Shown: positions 24,425 to 27,074 of the stretch, one piece after another | Layout: every line of letters begins with the position of its first letter | Numbering within the stretch: the stretch's first letter is position 1 | DNA from: Microscillaceae bacterium | GTDB lineage: Bacteria > Bacteroidota > Bacteroidia > Cytophagales > Microscillaceae | Length of the DNA stretch: 27,074 nt | Assembly (NCBI GenBank): GCA_003483885.1 | Contig: DMXI01000031.1 | Location: forward strand, 1 to 27,074 | Direction: 5' to 3' | Made by a program: the position numbers and the translations under genes | Notes under the pieces: generated by a model | The model's input: only the letters and a program-made list of their open reading frames with translations | Told to the model about the DNA's origin: nothing | Database searches by the model: none

Positions 24425-24799
24425 TTAGTATGCAAATAAGCTCTTCCAAGGAATAATAAAAGGTAGTATGAGTACCCACGCTACAAAAAAAGCGGCCATG
24501 GGTTTAGGGTATGGTTCATTTTTGAGTAGGGCAGGTAATGCAGCGAATAAAAGCCAGGAAGATTTATAAATGAGCTGAAATAGTAATACCAGACTCATGT
24601 TTTTTGGGAAAAATAAGCCCAGAAACGATAAGATAAAAATGGCTCCCCACAATGCGCCTACCAGGCGAATGGCTTCTGAGTAGGCAAAGTCGTTGGTGAA
24701 AACGGTGGCTTGAGCGGTTTTGGGGGCAAACAAACTGGTGATGGAAATCCAACCTGCCACCAACACATTGGCTAAGTATATGAGTTTTAAAGCGATCAT
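24425..24799 (-). CDS. Four-helix membrane protein, unknown function
   Basis: The 124-residue product is largely hydrophobic, with four predicted transmembrane helices at about 3-24, 43-64, 68-92 and 99-119. A loop between helices 1 and 2 (APKTAQATVFTND) and a short basic loop between 3 and 4 contain no conserved motif I recognise. It resembles small integral proteins of DoxX- or DUF-type groups, but no assignment is justified. It starts 11 bp after the stop of the upstream minus-strand gene and is probably co-transcribed with it. Confidence 0.7.
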   Translation of the reverse strand: MIALKLIYLANVLVAGWISITSLFAPKTAQATVFTNDFAYSEAIRLVGALWGAIFILSFLGLFFPKNMSLVLLFQLIYKSSWLLFAALPALLKNEPYPKPMAAFFVAWVLILPFIIPWKSLFAY

Positions 24800-24810
24800 T
24801 GTTTAGTTAT

Positions 24811-25275
24811 TTAAAAAGTTCGTCCTAATCCACTTTTGATGACTGGCAGTACCAGGTTGCGATCAGCATTGAGCGTGGGGCCAACTCCCAGGCGAGTATC
24901 CCAAATCCAGGCTTTTTGAGGACCAAAGCGTAAAGCAAAACCACCTCCCACATAAGGTAATAAGGTTTGCTTTTGATCTTCTCGCAATTGCCGATGATTG
25001 ACCAATGCCATTCCGGTAAATAAATAACCACCCTGCATTCGTTGCTGAACATACCATTTCAGGTTCACTCCGTGAGTGTCGCGAAAGTTGCTTTCTAATT
25101 GAATAGTTAAATTGCCTGCGGTACGGGTTTCTAAAGTGAGCAAAGGAGTAAATGGCACCAACAAAAAAGTAGCCCTTAGATTGAGGGTAGAACGTATGGG
25201 TGTTTCTTGTGCCTGACTTGTGTGCCCACAAACTACTACCAAGAGCAACATAAAAATAGTGTTCATTTTTTTCAT
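24811..25275 (-). CDS. Small exported barrel-like protein, unknown function
   Basis: The 154-residue product has a signal peptide (about 1-22, MNTIFMLLLVVVCGHTSQAQ). The mature part alternates polar and hydrophobic residues ('LTIQLESNF', 'GGYLFTGMALV', 'LLPYVGGGFALRFG', 'WIWDTRLGVG') and ends in Phe, as do many outer-membrane beta-barrels. At about 130 mature residues it could form a small eight-stranded barrel. No family motif is recognisable. It leads a two-gene minus-strand unit with the four-helix protein, 130 bp from the divergent SDR gene. Confidence 0.7.
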   Translation of the reverse strand: MKKMNTIFMLLLVVVCGHTSQAQETPIRSTLNLRATFLLVPFTPLLTLETRTAGNLTIQLESNFRDTHGVNLKWYVQQRMQGGYLFTGMALVNHRQLREDQKQTLLPYVGGGFALRFGPQKAWIWDTRLGVGPTLNADRNLVLPVIKSGLGRTF

Positions 25276-25348
25276 AAATTCTGGAATTCTGAGAACTTGA
25301 TTTGTTGCAAAGGTCGGAGCAAAGTCTTAATATGTACTTGATGTATGT

Positions 25349-25356
25349 TAAGTTTG
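25349..25356 (+). promoter_or_regulatory. Candidate -7 promoter element of the SDR gene
   Basis: TAAGTTTG matches TAnnTTTG fully, 48 bp before the ATG at 25405. No TTTG is found at the expected -33 position. Confidence 0.3.
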
Positions 25357-25404
25357 ATCTTCAGATCAGCATAAAATAATTCACTATTTACAATTAAATA
25401 CCCA

Positions 25405-26181
25405 ATGATAAAATCAAAGTTTGACCTTACCGGAAAGGTAGCCATCATTACTGGAGCTTCTAAAGGCATTGGCGAAGCCATGGCTCGAGGAATGGCCGAA
25501 TTTGGAGCCACAGTGGTCATCAGTAGTCGTAAGCAAGCTGCGGTAGATGCCGTAGCAGCCGATTTTGAAAAGGAAGGATTCAAAGCAACAGGCATAGAAT
25601 GCCACGTGGCCAGAGCCGAAGACCGAGAAACACTGATCAATCAAACCCTGGAGAAGTTTGGCCGAATAGACATTTTGGTCAACAATGCGGGTACCAACCC
25701 TTACTTTGGGCCGATAGCCAAGATGAATATGGAGGCCTACCAAAAAACAATGGATGTAAATATCAATGCGGCTATGGAGTTGAGCAATTTGGTATACCCT
25801 CATATGAAAAAGCAGGGCAAAGGCAGTATCATTCATATTAGCTCGATAGAAGGCATTCATGCCTCACATATGATGGGAGCCTACAACATTAGCAAAGCAG
25901 CCTTGATTATGCTGGGCAACAACCAAGCGGCCGAATGGGGGGTAGACAACATTCGGGTCAATGTGATTTGCCCAGGATTTGTAGATACCAAGTTGAGTGC
26001 GGCCTTGGTACAAAATGAGCAAATGCGGGACAAAATTTCCCGAAATACAGCCCTCAAGCGCATTGCTACCCCCGAAGAAATGGCCGGACTGGCGGTGTTT
26101 TTAGTCTCTGATGCGGCGTCTTATTGTACGGGAGCTACTATTCTAAACGACGGTGGATTGATTCACGCTCCTTTGTTTTAA
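25405..26181 (+). CDS. Short-chain dehydrogenase/reductase (SDR)
   Basis: This is a 258-residue NAD(P)-dependent oxidoreductase of the classical SDR type. It shows the cofactor motif TGASKGIG (about 17-24), SSRKQ after the second strand (the Arg suggests NADP preference), NNAGTN, the conserved Asn of the active-site tetrad in VNINAAME, Ser in IIHISSIEG, and the catalytic Tyr and Lys in YNISKAAL. 'CPGFVDTKLS' and 'LVSDAASYCTGATILNDGG' are the usual C-terminal motifs. The length is standard. The substrate is open: 3-oxoacyl-ACP reductase, glucose dehydrogenase-like and DHRS4-like carbonyl reductases share these motifs. The context offers no pathway. Confidence 0.95.
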   Translation: MIKSKFDLTGKVAIITGASKGIGEAMARGMAEFGATVVISSRKQAAVDAVAADFEKEGFKATGIECHVARAEDRETLINQTLEKFGRIDILVNNAGTNPYFGPIAKMNMEAYQKTMDVNINAAMELSNLVYPHMKKQGKGSIIHISSIEGIHASHMMGAYNISKAALIMLGNNQAAEWGVDNIRVNVICPGFVDTKLSAALVQNEQMRDKISRNTALKRIATPEEMAGLAVFLVSDAASYCTGATILNDGGLIHAPLF

Positions 26182-26193
26182 CTGATTGGTTCA

Positions 26194-26851
26194 ATGGAAT
26201 ATAGAGAGAGCATTTATCGGTTACTAAGTCCGCCTGATAAGTAACCCCTGAACATAAAGAGCAACTTTATCAATTGCTAAGCTCGCCTGATGAAGCCAAT
26301 GTAGCGTTAGCGATTGAAATAGCTAAAGGCATTGCCCCAGAAATAAATCTGGAAGAAATACTAACGTATTACCGCGAGTTATACTGTGGTATTTTTGGCG
26401 ACAAGTCGGTAGATATTCAGACGCAAATCACTAAACTCAACAGACCAAGGCTTGGTGTACACCTGGATTCATTTGGCTATTTTCCTGAACATTTGGTAGT
26501 TACCCTCAGGAGATCCAAAAACTGCCTGAGAATTTTACAACATTAACTCACTTGGAAGAATTGGATTTGAGTTGGGTAAATCTCAAGGAACTTCCAGAGA
26601 ATTTTGGTGATCTCAACAAGTTGCAAAAGTTAAATCTATCACAGAATGCCTTGAGTTCGTTACCAGAGAGTTTGGGGAAGTTAGCACATTTGCAAATACT
26701 AGATTTATACTACAATAAACTAAGTAGTTTGCCGGAAAGCTTCAAAAACTTTAAAAAAATGACTCTTTTACAATTGGAAGGCAATCCATTACCAGGGTCA
26801 GAAATACAGAAAATCAAAGCCTTGTTACCCAATTGCCAAGTTGTTTTTTAG
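26194..26851 (+). pseudogene. Leucine-rich-repeat protein gene broken by two frameshifts
   Basis: Three reading frames together give one LRR protein. Frame 1 runs from ATG 26194 (MEYRESIYRLLSPPDK) to a TAA at 26242. Frame 3 picks up at about 26241 (EQLYQLLSSPDEANVALAIEIAKG) and runs to 26546. Frame 2 runs from about 26489 (EIQKLPENFTTLTHLEELDL) to 26851. The frame-2 part holds four LRRs (LEELDLSWVNLKELPENF, LQKLNLSQNALSSLPESL, LQILDLYYNKLSSLPESF, then a capping end). The first two fragments share the unit '(E/Q)xxYxLLSxPDx', so a short duplication may lie next to the first shift. Neither long fragment has a normal start of its own, which supports decay over two separate genes. Sequencing error is an alternative for one shift, less likely for both. 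Confidence 0.75.
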
Positions 26852-27053
26852 AGCATGTTTAAAAATTATAATCTAGACTAAAAAAGCGATTTTTACGCAC
26901 TGATATTAGTAATGTTAGCCGTTGGCAGAACTCAGCACAGCAAAGCTGTAGCTTCGGTTTGCGTCAATAGCTTTGGCTATTCACTTAAAAATAACTTCAT
27001 CAGCACAAAAAACTCATCATTTTTAGCTCTGAAAACAAAATTTAAACATACTC
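26851..27053. mobile_element. 203-bp MITE-like element with TTA target duplication
   Basis: The ends are imperfect terminal inverted repeats: gagcatgtttaaa at 26851 and, read inward on the minus strand, gagtatgtttaaa at 27053 (12 of 13 match). Both are followed inward by A/T-rich sequence. The bases just outside are TTA on both sides (26848-26850 and 27054-27056), a 3-bp target duplication. No ORF of useful length lies inside; two small hairpins do (acagc-aaa-gctgt, aatagc-tttg-gctatt). A GAG-type end with a 3-bp T-N-A duplication is typical of some IS5-family groups, so this is probably a non-autonomous derivative. It inserted between TA and G of the LRR gene's TAG stop and, since it begins with G, restored the stop. 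Confidence 0.75.
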
Positions 27054-27074
27054 TTAGCTCGACTTTAGCCATTT

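Noticed and set aside
26851..27053. A small non-coding RNA gene at the right edge
   Set aside because: The hairpins are small, and matching terminal repeats plus a flanking TTA duplication explain the segment better as a MITE.

Overview
This window looks like a chromosomal stretch from a member of the Bacteroidota, most likely a Cytophagales bacterium. The reasons are AT-rich intergenic DNA, several matches to the Bacteroidota promoter pattern (TTTG, about 19-21 nt, TAnnTTTG), little sign of Shine-Dalgarno sites, an exbB-exbD-tonB-folC cluster, CRY-DASH, many Sec-exported proteins and leucine-rich-repeat (LRR) genes. The LRR style resembles Microscilla-type marine gliders, but I infer that and cannot confirm it. 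I see no rRNA, tRNA, CRISPR array, prophage or intact transposase.

Left part (1-7.2 kb): the 5' end of a radical SAM gene (minus strand); a secreted protein with GGxGGxGG-type polyglycine modules; then, on the minus strand, exbB, exbD, a TonB-like gene and folC, with the tonB-like stop directly abutting the folC start. A CRY-DASH photolyase/cryptochrome lies divergently from exbB.

Middle (7.3-18.8 kb): an LRR protein with an unassigned C-terminal domain, an orphan hypothetical, and a PhoD-like lipoprotein phosphatase closed by a strong terminator. A minus-strand signalling set follows: a coiled-coil SpoIIE-type phosphatase, a histidine kinase with a cyclic-nucleotide-binding-like domain, and a receiver fused to glutaredoxin-like and thioredoxin-reductase-like domains that lacks the expected redox cysteines. 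Next come a divergent outer-membrane phospholipase A-like barrel, a single-domain response regulator, and an exported protein made of 16-residue repeats.

Right part (18.8-27.1 kb): an S41 peptidase bracketed by an inverted pair of about 70-bp repeats, a palindrome-rich convergent spacer, an M1 peptidase with a 21-bp perfect palindrome upstream, a DHH phosphoesterase with a small partner gene, two small membrane or envelope proteins, an SDR dehydrogenase, and a broken LRR gene. A 203-bp MITE-like element with a TTA target duplication sits in the stop codon of that LRR gene.

The most interesting candidates are the cysteine-less receiver/redox fusion with its kinase and phosphatase neighbours, the polyglycine-module secreted protein, the OMPLA-like protein, and the repeat structures around the S41 gene and at the right edge.
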